In this document: positions 45,385 to 55,110 of the stretch, piece by piece | Layout of the letters: every line of letters starts with the position of its first letter | Numbering within the stretch: the first letter of the stretch is position 1 | From: Heracleum sosnowskyi | Lineage: Eukaryota; Streptophyta; Magnoliopsida; Apiales; Apiaceae | Length of the DNA stretch: 64,000 bases | NCBI GenBank assembly: GCA_030848705.1 | Contig: CM061238.1 | Location: forward strand, 58,319,133-58,383,132 | Reading direction: 5' to 3' | Notes under the pieces: generated by a model | Told to the model about the DNA's origin: nothing | Seen by the model: the letters and a program-made list of their open reading frames with translations, nothing else | Database searches by the model: none | Translations under genes and position numbers: made by a program

Positions 45385-46378
45385 GTTATTCCCAAATGAC
45401 CTAACAGAATTGTAGAAGGGGGGGTTGAATACAATTCTTGATATTTTCTTAAACTTAAAACACTGATAAAATAAAACTGAACTGAATAAACAAAAACACA
45501 AGATATAAATAATTCAGTTGGATTGTTTGATGATCCAACTGAAGTGTTTTTATTGCGGAAATAATATGTGATACAAAAGTACACAGCTGCTCAGTTACAG
45601 AGTTGTAGAGAAGAATGCTCTCAAAGATAGCTAATACAAACTATTTGTTTTTCTTCTCTTACATCTTTCTAACTGCTACACTTGGTTATATATATTCCCA
45701 AGTTTACAATACTATTTTTGGCTACACTAAAGTACACTAAAGATAACCGCCAATAGTTTGCTTTTCATCCCTTTGTCCAGTGGTCCTTGGAGATCCTTGC
45801 TTTTGTCTTCATGCTTATTATGATCACTCCCAAGAGCCCAATTGGAAACTGGGATGTTTCCTTATTCCCCATGTCCATTTTAATGGTTTCCAATGCAAAG
45901 TACACTTCCAAATCTCCCTTTTGATCTGTCAGAAAACTGTCACTATCACTTTGTCAACTATTCAGAAAAGCAATAATGATTCGTTGATAGCAGGGAGATG
46001 TGTTTCGTTGATAGCTTTATTCTTCATTCCGTTGATGGTGTATTCCTCATTTCGTTGATAGAGTAATCTTCATTCCGTTGACATGTCTTCACTTAGGCAA
46101 AATTACAAGGCATGATATACTTACAATTAACCAACCTATTTTGCCTATCTAGTACTTAGTCAACATGACCTAGGAAACCTATCTAATACATACATCAAAT
46201 GCATATCAAACTGTGAAGTATTGTACAGTGCAATTGCTACAACACTCATTCCGTTGATGAGCTTCCTGTCAACGAAACACTGCAAAGCATGCCATTTCGT
46301 TGACAGTTACAAAATAACTTAATACAAAATCTACTAAGTGTTTTTACAATTATCATCAAGAACAACATATTCCTAACA
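45385..46378 (-). repeat. SireA 5' LTR
   Basis: Almost identical to 33335-34329. A minus-strand TATA-like TATATATAACC lies at about 45686-45697. TTCGTTGA motifs lie at 45978-46300. Confidence 0.92.
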
Positions 46379-46732
46379 AGTGTCGTGTTTTTTCAGTTTA
46401 ATTAGTTTTTGTTTTAATTTTATTATGTTTTTACTTTTGTCTGATCTAGGGGAGAGGGGTACAGCAACTAAAAAAAAAATGGGGGAAAAATTGGCTAAGG
46501 GGGGGGGGGGAAATTGTAGGGGGGAAATATTTGGTATAAAGGGGGGACTTTAAGCGGGTGCTTAATTTTTTTTAAAGACAACGTTTAGAAATCGGTTCAG
46601 ATGTAATCTGATGTTGTAACAATACAAAGACATCAGTTATTTTGAAACTGATGTTAATTAGGATCTTTTACATCGGTGGCCCCAACAACCGATTTTATAT
46701 GGGCGATGTCTATTGACCTTTTTCTATTAGTG
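46379..46732. other. CACTA-1 right end
   Basis: It contains G-rich homopolymer runs (up to 12 G near 46499-46511), then subterminal TAAAGACA, CTGATGTT and ACATCGG motifs and the terminal repeat ending CTATTAGTG at 46732. Confidence 0.7.
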
Positions 46733-46735
46733 CCG

Positions 46736-46839
46736 AATAAGGACATACAAGTCATTACGTCCTTGGTGTGCCCCTGCCGCTATAGCCCCGAGGGCAACAC
46801 CAAGAACTACGTCTTTGGCTTGATTCTCAATAACGAATT
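46736..46839 (+). repeat. Tat-1 3' LTR, right part (truncated)
   Basis: It resumes the LTR at GAATAAGGACATACAAG and ends at AACGAATT; the 5' LTR continues from there for about 120 bp more. The abrupt change to Tekay LTR sequence marks a deletion junction. Confidence 0.85.
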
Positions 46840-46844
46840 ACTGT

Positions 46845-48942
46845 TGTGATTACTATTGTGTTTGTGATATATTCTATTTTAATACTGTGAAAAGAAGTTA
46901 TAACTGATTATGCTTGGTAAAAAGCTTTGTGTTATATAAGGGTTTATATGCTAAGTAAATATTAGATATAAACCGAGGTGTTATAGAGGCTCTAAGGGTA
47001 GAGCACTCGTACGTGAATTTTAAAACTTAGTCCGGGAGTCAAATTAGTATTTTGGTCTTGATTATACTGTTAGAAGCTGGAGGGTTCCAGGGATAGTTAT
47101 ATTTTTAAAAATGTTGATTAAATATTCCAATATATATATTATTGGATATTTAATGTGAGATATTTAAATAATATTATTATAAATATTATTTGGATATTTA
47201 TTTAATTAAGTGAATATTAATTTGAATATTCACTTAAGTGGAAATTTTATTGAATAATAATTCAATATTTATTATTTGAATATTATTTAATTAAGTGAAT
47301 ATTAATTTGAATATTCACTTAAGTAGAATCTTATTGAGTAATAATTCAATATTTGTTATTTGAATAATTATTTAATAAAGTGAATATTAATCTGAATATT
47401 CACTTAAGTGTATTTATATTGAATAATAATTCAATATTTATTAAATATTCCAAAAATGATTTAAAAATCATAGAACCTTATTTAAATATTACGTAAGGTT
47501 CCAATAGTTATTTAAAATATTTTCTGATCTCGAAAGAGATTTATGTGACTATAGTATGGGTTCTCAACTACTTTAAAATTATTTATCCCAAATAAGGAAT
47601 AAGGTTTTGGACTTATCAAAAATTGGGAATCCATTCCAGGAAGTGAACATATGATTTCACTTGCCTCCTTCATTAAAAGTGATATAGTTTGGGTTTCTGA
47701 ATTATCAGAGCTAAAGATAATTTACAAAACTCCCAGGTCGTGGATTTCAAAATGTTTTACTCGAGGATCGAGATCAGTTGACAACGGTCAACCCACATTG
47801 TGACTTACTTCTGATATAATCCGGAAGTAAGGGTATTTTTACAAAACCTATCAACAAACTTATGCTTGGGGGAAACAACATTTCGCGTAAGTGGCCGAGT
47901 AACGCACGGTCCCGCAAATAAAACTATTTTTCTGGCCTTGATGTCGCCAGGTGGAAATGAATAAGAGGCTGGGTGACGCTAGTCTAGTGGAATCCGTTGG
48001 CAGGGAGCGGGTCCACTTGTGTGGCCTTGATATCGCCATGTGGTTACAAATGAGTAAGAGGCCGAGTGACGCCGGTCCAACGTAAAAGCCCGTATGCGGC
48101 TAGGGTAATGACCTTCGGGATTATCCATCTACTAGTAGAAAATCTTTGGTATGACAACTGATCATCGTATACCAGTGCGTAGCCCTGTACAACTCCCCAT
48201 GTTTTCCAAGGATTGGAATTTCAGAAATGTTTGGTAACTTGGGTTAAATACCAGTTACGGATACTTGCTAATAATATTTTAACAAAGTACTATACCTCAT
48301 ACAGTTTTTGTACTATATGGCATGTTTTGACGAAAAGAAAAGTAAATATATCATTCTGTATATGAATGAAGTTTTTAAAGGTTTTCCTTTACGATATAAG
48401 CTTATACATATGCTTATGCTGTTTTATATTATTGATGGGCTTAGTGCTCACTCTTGCTTTCTTATATATATATATGTATCACAACACAATAGCTAGAGTA
48501 GATGGCTAGGATTCGTCATACCGCTCGGTAGCGCGTTTGGGCCGCGCAGACCGCCCATAGGATGGCAGTTGCAGCACCTCAGGTAGAAGTACTGAGTTGG
48601 TTCGGAGTGTAACTCTTGTTGCTCCGGTTTATTTATAAGTATCACTTATGTATATTAATGAACAAGAACAAACTTTTGCGCTACCTTTCTGGTTTCACGT
48701 AGAGATCACATTGGCAGTAGGTTGCAAGTATTTTACTTTTTGGTTGTAATAACTTTAAATTATGGATCATATGACTACTGTTTTTGCAAGTTCATTTCTG
48801 AGACATAACTGGCATGAGTATATTGATCGTGGCGTCACCATGTGTGTTGATTTATTATATTAGGATTCAAGTATTAAGTGTTTGTATGGAATAAGGGATC
48901 GGGACAACCTAGATCTCCGACCCCGGATCTGGGGGTGTTACA
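46845..48942 (+). repeat. Tekay-A 3' LTR, truncated copy
   Basis: Matches 9745-11864 of the 5' LTR along its whole length with scattered differences, and ends TCTGGGGGTGTTACA. It lacks the first 1830 bp. No primer site follows the CA, and GTAGA follows, agreeing with GTATA before the 5' LTR. Hence the 3' LTR of the same insertion rather than the start of a new element. Confidence 0.75.
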
Positions 48943-49715
48943 GTAGAGCTCAAGTAAAAAGATTTGAAAGTAGATACTGAGTTGTTCTTGTGTGTTCTTG
49001 AAGGTGTTCAATAGCGAAAGAAACAGCCACACAAGTATTTATAAAGAACAATTAACGTTCAAATTAACCAACCAAACAGCCAACGGTCTTGAAACCTTTT
49101 CTCACGTTTAGTTTGGTTGATAAATTCATTCATCAACGTTCACATAACGTTAACATACTGAAGTTTAGGAGAAAAGTCGTTTAGAACATAAAACATTCAG
49201 TATATAAACCAAAAACAAGTTTAGAGAGTTTGTATAAGATAAAATGTTTGAAAGAAACAAACTCCTAAAAGATAAGGAAACTGTTTTGACAAAGTCTTTG
49301 TGAAAAAAACTGAGCTCTAAAATTATATATTATGTTTATATAATTTATATAGTCCTTACACATCATGTCCTATAAAATCTCCATGAAACTAGGACTTCCG
49401 ATTGACTTAAACAGTTTCTGGCGGAATAGTCTTAGCTTGCTGAAATGTTCTGGTTCTTCGAAGTTAGCTTGCTAAGATACTGTGTTTCTGCAATGTTAGC
49501 TTGCCAACAACAAGTAATATAAAGCCTGCAACAACTGTTAAACCAATATAGATACAAATACTAGCATTTCTCATACTAACAGCTTGCAAACATTAATATC
49601 ATCAAAATTAAGAGAGTATCAATCAAATCCAATTATCACTAGAAAAATGGAAAGTGAAATCTACTTATATAATTAGGCATGGCACACTAATTTGTATTTT
49701 GTCTTCTCCCATCAG
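48943..49715 (+). other. Right part of DUF789 intron 1
   Basis: No gene seen. It includes the possible copia-type LTR remnant with GCTTGC motifs (to about 49581) and ends at the splice acceptor TCCCATCAG (49707-49715). Confidence 0.5.
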
Positions 49716-49932
49716 AGCTGCATCCAGGACTTCAACATAATGTGGAACCCTACTCCAAAGCCAATGACAACCTATTTCTCTCTCCGTGATCTTTGGCTAT
49801 CATTCGAGAAATGGAGTGCATACGGTGCAAAAACCAAGTGATGGTTAACAACCAAGGGGACGTTGATCAGTTTTTTGTTCCTTCCTTGTCTGCAATTCAG
49901 ATTTTCATAAACAAACCTCATGAAACTATAAA
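49716..49932 (+). pseudogene. DUF789-family protein, exon 2 (one frameshift)
   Basis: The acceptor ATCAG precedes SCIQDFNIMWNP, YFSLRDLWLSFEKWSAYGAK, and after a one-base loss near 49808 VMVNNQGDVDQFFVP and SLSAIQIFINKP, ending ATAAA before GTACAT. SLRDLW...WSAYGA and VQYYVPYLSAIQI-type strings are the strongest signatures of DUF789 (PF05623). The exon joins exon 1 in phase 0. In the raw sequence the frame changes after GAKT, giving an early stop at 49809-49811, so the gene is probably dead unless this is a sequencing error. Confidence 0.85.
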
Positions 49933-50014
49933 GTACATTGTATTATCTATTTTTTCTAATGTGTCACTCTATTTTCGATCAGTTTGTTTATAATTTATTA
50001 TTTTGTTTTACTAG

Positions 50015-50180
50015 ACGTCGAAAGAAGAAAATGTCTTTCAAAAGTTTGTACTACAATCCTAGTGATATATATGTGCAAAGTCAGGACTTCTTATCTAAAC
50101 CCTACTTTGAGTTTAGTGATAAAACTTCTCCGTACAACAGGCCTCCGCTCTTTGATACATTAAGGATTAATTCTTACACA
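50015..50180 (+). CDS. DUF789-family protein, exon 3
   Basis: The acceptor TTTTACTAG precedes ACGTCG; the first base completes the lysine split by intron 2 (49933-50014, 82 bp). The peptide reads RRKKKMSFKSLYYNPSDIYV, then SKPYFEFSDKTSPYNRPPLF, matching the family's YFE..PPY.R.PL block. The donor is taken as ACA then GTCTCA at 50181, which leaves phase 0 as needed for exon 4; another donor at 50206 would not. The exon end is therefore an inference. Confidence 0.72.
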
Positions 50181-50229
50181 GTCTCACATTCTAAGCCTAT
50201 TAGGTGAAATATGTTTCACAAGTACTATC

Positions 50230-50733
50230 TGATATGGGCTAGAAAATAACCCTAAAAATATAATAAATGGCACATTAATTAGACCTAAGGTGGTCCAAGA
50301 TTTATGCCCGATAATTAAGGCCCAAAACCGTAATTATTTATTAATTTCGTAATTAATAAATGAGAAAAATCTATAGCTCATAAAAGGAGTCCGAAATTGA
50401 GCCAACTCCAACTTAAAGTAGCCCCCAAGATAAAAAAAACCTTACAGGAGTCAGCCTCCTACAAACAAGGATTCACAATCCTGCTCTAAGAAGGTGACTT
50501 GACCCCCAAGTCACCTAATTCTACCCAAAAATCAAGGCTCCTGACGCCTATATAAAGGACCTGATCCTTCAAACTAGAACTATGTTTTTTGGCTTGATTC
50601 TCAATTACGAATTGAGAAACGCAAGCATCTTGTAAGGGCAGATTTAGCCACGAAACACGAGACCAGCCATTAAAGCTCGAAAGCTTTCAAACCTTAGCAT
50701 TGAATTCGAAAGTACAGATTTTATTCCACAACA
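50230..50733 (+). mobile_element. Solo LTR of a Tat-1-related element in DUF789 intron 3
   Basis: From TGATATGGGC to TTATTCCACAACA, 504 bp, with a perfect 5-bp duplication CTATC on both sides (50225-50229 and 50734-50738). It shares with the Tat-1 LTR the start, TTAATTTCGTAATTAATAAA, GACGCCTATATAA and the end. Shorter because the duplicated middle part is absent. It sits in the gene's sense orientation within the intron between exons 3 and 4. Confidence 0.93.
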
Positions 50734-50780
50734 CTATCTTAATTGTAACGAAAACTCTGTACCAATGAAATTTAATGTAG

Positions 50781-50866
50781 ATAGAGAAGCTCTCAAAGTC
50801 TAATCCAGACCTACAGACATTGACAAGTCTTGATTTGGCCCCTACAAGCTGGATGTGTGTGGCATG
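50781..50866 (+). CDS. DUF789-family protein, exon 4
   Basis: The acceptor TTTAATGTAG precedes IEKLSKSNPDLQTL, then SLDLAPTSWMCVAW, ending GCATG before GTTAGT (phase 2, splitting the tryptophan codon). LxSLDLxPxSWMxVAW is the conserved core of DUF789. The family continues with YPIYRIP and a C-terminal half that was not found in the following 3.7 kb before SireC, so the gene either continues beyond the window past SireC or is truncated. Confidence 0.85.
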
Positions 50867-51250
50867 GTTAGTTTTTCTTACCACCAAATTTTTTATCACG
50901 CACTTAATTAATAATTTAGATATCCTGATAATTAATTATTTGTTTCTATCATTAAAAATTTAGACATTGCCATAGGTTCTGCAGTTTCATATAATAGCCG
51001 TGATAAATTAAGAACATCGTGGTAACAGTTCTTAATTATTGTTCCAGCATTTTATGAATTGCATTATAAAATAATTTGTGCTGAGCAATGACATTGCATG
51101 CAAAGTGAGATATTAATTACAGAAGGAATCCATGTCCTCATAATATTCGGGTTGATGATGTCCTCTTGAAAGCTCAAAAAGAAAATTATGTGAAGCCCTG
51201 CAGGTAGATTAATTTCTGACATAATTATAAGGTTGAGTGGATGATCAAGG
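50867..51250 (+). other. AT-rich sequence, probable intron 4
   Basis: No assigned gene. A stretch at about 51119-51204 lies between an AG and a GT and is open in one frame (RNPCPHNIRVDDVLLKAQKE), but it does not match DUF789 or another family I can name. Confidence 0.35.
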
Positions 51251-51279
51251 ATAAATAAGATATTAATTAAATTAATTGT

Positions 51280-51779
51280 CACCGATTAATTTAATTAATG
51301 GACATGCGATATCTTAAACGTGAGGAATTTAATAAGCAAATAATATAGGAGCTGAATTAAATAATAAAAGAATTACGGTATTAGGAACCGTGGTGCAAAT
51401 ATTAATTCTTTGGTGGATTGAATTAATATTTAATGACATTGGGCTTGACTCGGAATGTCATTGAAATGCCCGACCAAATTGTCCATGATCCATACTGAAG
51501 CCTATATATATTCTAGTTCTCCTTAAAGTTGGACACACAACAGAAATCAAAATTGAGACCTAGAGCAGCCGCATGAAGCTAGGGTTTTGGAATTTCGAGG
51601 CTTTGAGGAGAGGAAACTTTGGGAGATCGAAGGCCACACTTCGCTCAAAGGGAATCAAGGAATTCAGTAGAAGATGTGGAATTGAATCGCTTGCGCCGTA
51701 GAGATTAAGGTTAATCTTCTTTTCGAACTCTTTAATTTATATCATAAAACGCAGTCCTATATATCGTACATTCCAACAA
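51280..51779 (+). mobile_element. LTR-like remnant
   Basis: It starts near TGTCACCGATTAATTT and ends CATTCCAACA, with a TATA-like CCTATATATATTC near 51500 and a transcript-like downstream half. TG...CA ends and promoter layout fit an LTR of about 500 bp. No primer site follows and no target duplication was seen, so family and ends are uncertain. Confidence 0.35.
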
Positions 51780-52039
51780 CAAACACCCCACCATATTGGG
51801 TCAACGTCCTCGTCGAGCCCACGAACACACGTACGGAACTCCGGCAGTGCCTCTGCACCTACGGTCGGGCGAGCTCTGATACCATTTATAACATCCAAGC
51901 CCGCAACCGAATTCACACTGGACCCAACAACCCATCACTGGTCAGTCCAAAAGTGCTAGCAAATTGGTGTACATGAGTTGTAAGTTTTTCCTTATAAAGG
52001 CATGAAACTCACTAATTCTTATCGATGTGGGATGTTACA
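51780..52039 (-). mobile_element. Short LTR with primer site, minus strand
   Basis: Read on the minus strand: TGTAACATCCCACATCGA at 52039, CCTTTATAAGG, ending GGATGTTATA, then TGGTATCAGAGC (51884-51873) and about 90 bp of internal sequence. Inverted TGTAACATCC/GGATGTTATA termini and the iMet site show the 5' end of a small LTR element (about 155-bp LTR) of the kind common in plants as TRIM- or LARD-like copies. The body beyond 51780 is missing. Confidence 0.55.
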
Positions 52040-53090
52040 CACCACCTATGCCGCCATCACCATCTTTATCACTCCTGTCAGCTTTATCTTTGGTACCTTT
52101 AGCTTACATATTTTAGGCTCTCTTACCACTATCCATGTTTATTTTCTCTGTTTCATCTCCCCTTTTTGGCATCAGCAACGGTTGACTAACGAGTGATACT
52201 TTTATACCATTTTCAGCTCTATTTTCTGGCTTAAATGTGATTCATGGACTCGAGTTTTGTTGTGTTTTTATGTGTTTTCCTTGTATTTTTAGGTAGAGAG
52301 TCGAATTCCCCACTTATATTCAGTATTGTATTCAACGCTTTTGCTTATCAGTATTTTCATAGAGAGTAGTTCTAAACACTTAGTACTTTTTATTGTTTCT
52401 CATGGGAGAAGATTGCGTTCTTTCTTGTTGGTTTGTGGATGCCACTCCATTTCAGAGTTTTTCTTCAATAAAGTAATATCGTTCTACTCTCACTTTCATT
52501 GTTTTAGTTTTATATATATTTTATGCCATGTTTATTATTGCTTGTTTGTATTGCCATGAGTAGCTAATTTACTTATGGGGTTTGAGATGAAACTCATTTG
52601 ATAGATCGAATGAGAGTCGTTGATTAATACTTGTCAAAACTTAGAATACATGCCTAGAATAACTGGGATTAATAGATATAAGATTGATCACCTTATAACT
52701 TGTTAAATCGATGGCAATAAAAACAAGATTTGAGTAATAGATAGAACTAGTTAGTCTGGCATGTGGCCTTGGTGTGGGTTGTAAAACTCGTAAGTTGGAG
52801 CGGGAGTGAATACTTATCACATGTTATCAAATCGGGACTTGCACACTAAAATCTGGTTAAAGGCTTGACTCACTAAGGGATTGGGGGTTAAGGCTTAACA
52901 GGGTGACCATGACATACCATACCTCATAGGATGGGTGATCAGAGATGGCTAGGCCGAAGGGACGGAGTCTATGTTTGGTTTCGTGTTCCGGAATTGCTTG
53001 TAAAGCTTAGATAGAGACAAGTGGAGATCAATAATTCATAAGTCTATTGAAGGGATGGACGGATTCGAAAGACCCCATATTCCTTTAATA
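52040..53090. other. Unassigned repeat-like sequence
   Basis: No gene recognised. The composition and strings such as GCCATGAGTAGCTAA are like noncoding parts of gypsy LTRs, but no termini were found. Confidence 0.3.
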
Positions 53091-53099
53091 TTGTTAAAA

Positions 53100-54075
53100 A
53101 AAATTACTTATTTTAACATTTCAACGTATTTTTTTTAATAAATATAAGTAATATAATTAAAACACTTCTAAAAATATCATGAAAAATTACTTTTTTTAAT
53201 TAAAACATGTTAGATTTTACATTTGTTTTTCTAACAAAATCTACTTCTTTTCCAAAAATATCACGGACAATTACCTTTAAATTAAAATATATTACCTTTT
53301 ATATTTGTTATCACTAAAATCTCTTTTTTCCAAAAATATCAAGTACAACCCATACTTATATATTTAAAAACTTATTTTAATACTTTTAATTATTTAAAAA
53401 AAACTTACATATTTTAACAAGTGAACATATTTTTTTTAACAAATACAATTAATATAATTAAAACACATCTAAAAATATTATAGGTAGTTACATTTTTTTA
53501 ATTAAAACATGTTAGCTTTCCTATTTGTCCTTATTAAAAAAACTTACTTATTTTAACATGTCAACGTATTTTTTTAATAAATACAAGTAATATAATTAAA
53601 ACACTTCTAAAAATATCACAGACAATTACTTTTTTTAATTAAAACATGTTAGATTTTACATTTTTTTCTAACAAAATCTACTTCTTTTCCAAAAATATCA
53701 CGGACAATTACCTTTAAATGAAAATATATTACCTTTTATATTTGTTATCACTAAAATCTCTTTTTTCCAAAAATATCATGTGCAACCCTTACTTATATAT
53801 TTTAAAACTTATTTTAATACTTTTAATTATTTAAAAAAACTTACCTATTTTAACATGTGAACATATTTTTTTAACAAATACAATTAATATAATTAAAACA
53901 CATCTAAAAATATTATAGGTAGTTACTTTTTTTTAATTAAAACATGTTAGCTTTTCTATTTGTCCTTATTAAAAAAACTTACTTATTTTAACATGTCAAC
54001 GTATTTTTGTAATAAATACAAGTAATATAATTAAAACACTTCTAAAAATATCACGGGCAATTACTTTTTTTTTAA
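53100..54075. repeat. About 438-bp AT-rich tandem repeat
   Basis: The marker ACTTATTTTAAC recurs at 53106, 53546 and 53981, giving periods of 440 and 435 bp and about 2.2 copies. Each unit itself contains two related halves (TTTTAACATGTCAACGTATT and TTTTAACATGTGAACATATT versions). Blocks such as CCAAAAATATCACGG and TTAATTAAAACATGTTAG recur in each unit. Confidence 0.85.
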
Positions 54076-54303
54076 TTAAAACATGTTAGATTTTCTATAT
54101 TTTCTTATTATTAATATTATTTTATTATAAAGTAATATTAATAATACCTCATTTATCTTCATCAGCCCCATCTGTATTTTTTAATATTTTTTTACGTTCC
54201 AATTAATATTTAAGTTTCTCATTTTATAATTTATCATATTAATTTTTACTTTTATTTTAATATTTTCCGTTCACATTAAATTTTTTAGTTTATTATTTTT
54301 TAA

Positions 54304-54334
54304 GGCTCGTGCCTTGCACGGGTTTATAGGCTAG
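54304..54334 (+). mobile_element. Helitron-like 3' terminus
   Basis: GCTCGTGCCTTGCACGGG forms a 7-bp hairpin (CTCGTGC/GCACGGG with loop CTT), followed by TTTATAGG and CTAG at 54331-54334 with a T after it. A short GC hairpin a few bases before CTAG and insertion before T are Helitron hallmarks. The 5' TC end was not located; the AT-rich array upstream may be its body. Confidence 0.5.
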
Positions 54335-54555
54335 TATATATATAAAGGAGGATACACGGGAGATGAGGTGGGGCCTCTAAGATTATATCCATCTATTTTT
54401 CTAATTTTTTAGAATTTTTGAATTTTAAATAATAATAAATAAAAAATATCCTTCAATCTATTAGAAGTAGAATAGGTGTTCGAATTTATTGAGGAGAAGA
54501 GTTCGAATTAATAGGGAAAAACATATAAATAAAAAGTTTGATTTGAAGTAGAATA
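54335..54555. other. AT-rich flank of SireC
   Basis: No gene. It begins TATATATATAAAGGAGG right after the Helitron-like end and stops at the SireC LTR; GAATA (54551-54555) would be the target duplication. Confidence 0.4.
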
Positions 54556-55047
54556 TGTTAGATATAATTGTTGATGTTTGTTTATCAGTGTTTAAGTACC
54601 AGGAAACTATCAGAGTTTAGCTGGAGGACCAGTCAGAGTTTGTTAAAGTCTGATGGTCAGAGTTTGCTTAGCAGTCGGTGCAATTCAATGAACATTCTAG
54701 AAGCGATATTCTTTGAAGATGGAAAGAAGCAAAGAGATATCGAGATGGCTAAGGAAATGGAACAGAAGACAGAAGCAATTCTTAATTGATTCTGATTGTA
54801 TAGCTAATTTATATGAATATCAATTAATGATTGTATGTAGATGTGTACTATATAAACACAGATAGGTTAACCCTAAAAGGGATGCGAATACGTGAATTAT
54901 CATTCTTGTAACCTAGCAGCTCTCTGTGATATTTTACATCACTGAGAGAGAAGTTTTTAATTCCATTCAGTTTATTGTTCATAAACAGTGTTCTAATTGT
55001 TATTCTCATACCTATACTTGATTATATATTGTGTATTCGGCCTAACA
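54556..55047 (+). repeat. SireC 5' LTR (492 bp)
   Basis: TGTTAGATATAATTG to TTCGGCCTAACA. It carries CAGAGTTT/GTCTGATGG motifs (54608-54672), the inverted form of the AAACTCTGAT motif seen through the element. TATATAAA at 54849-54856. Confidence 0.88.
54849..54856 (+). promoter_or_regulatory. TATA box of SireC LTR
   Basis: TATATAAA followed by CACAG, the same context as the SireB LTR (13616-13623), implying a shared core promoter. Confidence 0.6.
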
Positions 55048-55049
55048 AT

Positions 55050-55061
55050 TGGTATCAGAGC
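55050..55061 (+). other. SireC primer binding site (tRNA-iMet)
   Basis: TGGTATCAGAGC two bases after the LTR. Confidence 0.9.
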
Positions 55062-55110
55062 CAAGGCTGTTTAATATATACAGTTTTTGATCCAAACACA
55101 AGTTATAATC

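Larger units (their letters stand above)
33335..46378 (-). mobile_element. SireA: nearly intact Sirevirus-like copia element, 13.0 kb
   Basis: Complete element on the minus strand: 5' LTR (46378-45385), primer site, gag, pol, a 1480-aa third ORF, polypurine tract and 3' LTR (34329-33335). Flanks AGAGT (33330-33334) and AGTGT (46379-46383) look like a 5-bp target duplication with one change. The two LTRs (995 and 994 bp) differ at about five positions by eye, so the insertion is recent and the youngest layer of the nest. The only lesion found in gag-pol is one nonsense codon at 41932-41934. The third ORF downstream of pol is the arrangement known from Sireviruses such as SIRE1. Confidence 0.9.
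28632..46732. mobile_element. CACTA-1: CACTA (En/Spm-type) DNA transposon carrying SireA and a captured kinase fragment
   Basis: The left end CACTACTAGAAAAAGGTCAA and right end (reverse complement CACTAATAGAAAAAGGTCAA) form terminal inverted repeats of about 27 bp continuing into ATAGACATC. Flanks TCG (28629-28631) and CCG (46733-46735) are the 3-bp target duplication with one change; the unbroken 5' LTR copy reads CATCCTCGAATAAGG. Subterminal CCGATGT/ACATCGG motifs repeat at both ends. Without SireA it is about 5.06 kb. No CACTA transposase was recognised, so it is probably non-autonomous. It carries receptor-kinase exons on the minus strand. Confidence 0.85.
20363..46839 (+). mobile_element. 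Tat-1: Tat-lineage Ty3/gypsy retrotransposon (interrupted by CACTA-1)
   Basis: LTR from TGATATGG to TTCCACAACA (20363-21080), primer site TGGCGCCGTCTGTGGGA, gag, protease, RT, RNase H, a second archaeal-type RNase H, integrase, a 1.5 kb 3' spacer, polypurine tract, and a 3' LTR (28139-28631 plus 46736-46839) split by CACTA-1. The extra RNase H after the usual one, and the GGGGGGCAAATG tract, are marks of the Tat lineage. Without CACTA-1 the element is about 8.4 kb. The 3' LTR stops short at AACGAATT (46839), lacking about the last 120 bp. Coding regions carry several stops and frameshifts, so it is non-autonomous. Confidence 0.85.
7915..48942 (+). mobile_element. Tekay-A: chromovirus-like LTR retrotransposon containing nested insertions
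   Basis: The 5' LTR (7915-11864) begins TGTAATATCCC and ends GGGGGTGTTACA, followed by a tRNA-iMet primer binding site, a GC-rich upstream ORF, and the start of a gag beginning MPPRR. The piece at 46845-48942 is closely similar to 9745-11864, has the same orientation and the same CA end, and is flanked by GTAGA against GTATA on the left, so I read it as the truncated 3' LTR of the same insertion. SireB, Tekay-B, Tat-1, CACTA-1 and SireA lie between. Pol is missing, so the element is dead. The lineage is inferred from the iMet site, LTR size, gag start and LTR likeness to Tekay-B. Confidence 0.65.

Noticed and set aside
46845..48942. The right Tekay LTR as the 5' LTR of another element
   Set aside because: No primer site follows it and the flanking GTAGA agrees with the left flank GTATA of Tekay-A.
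51755..51785. CCTATATATCGTACATTCCA as the next DUF789 exon (PIYRIP-like)
   Set aside because: It needs a frame break, lacks the right phase after exon 4, and the following sequence does not match the family.
54568..54789. 73-aa frame in the SireC LTR
   Set aside because: Lies within the LTR over the CAGAGTTT motif cluster, with no family match.
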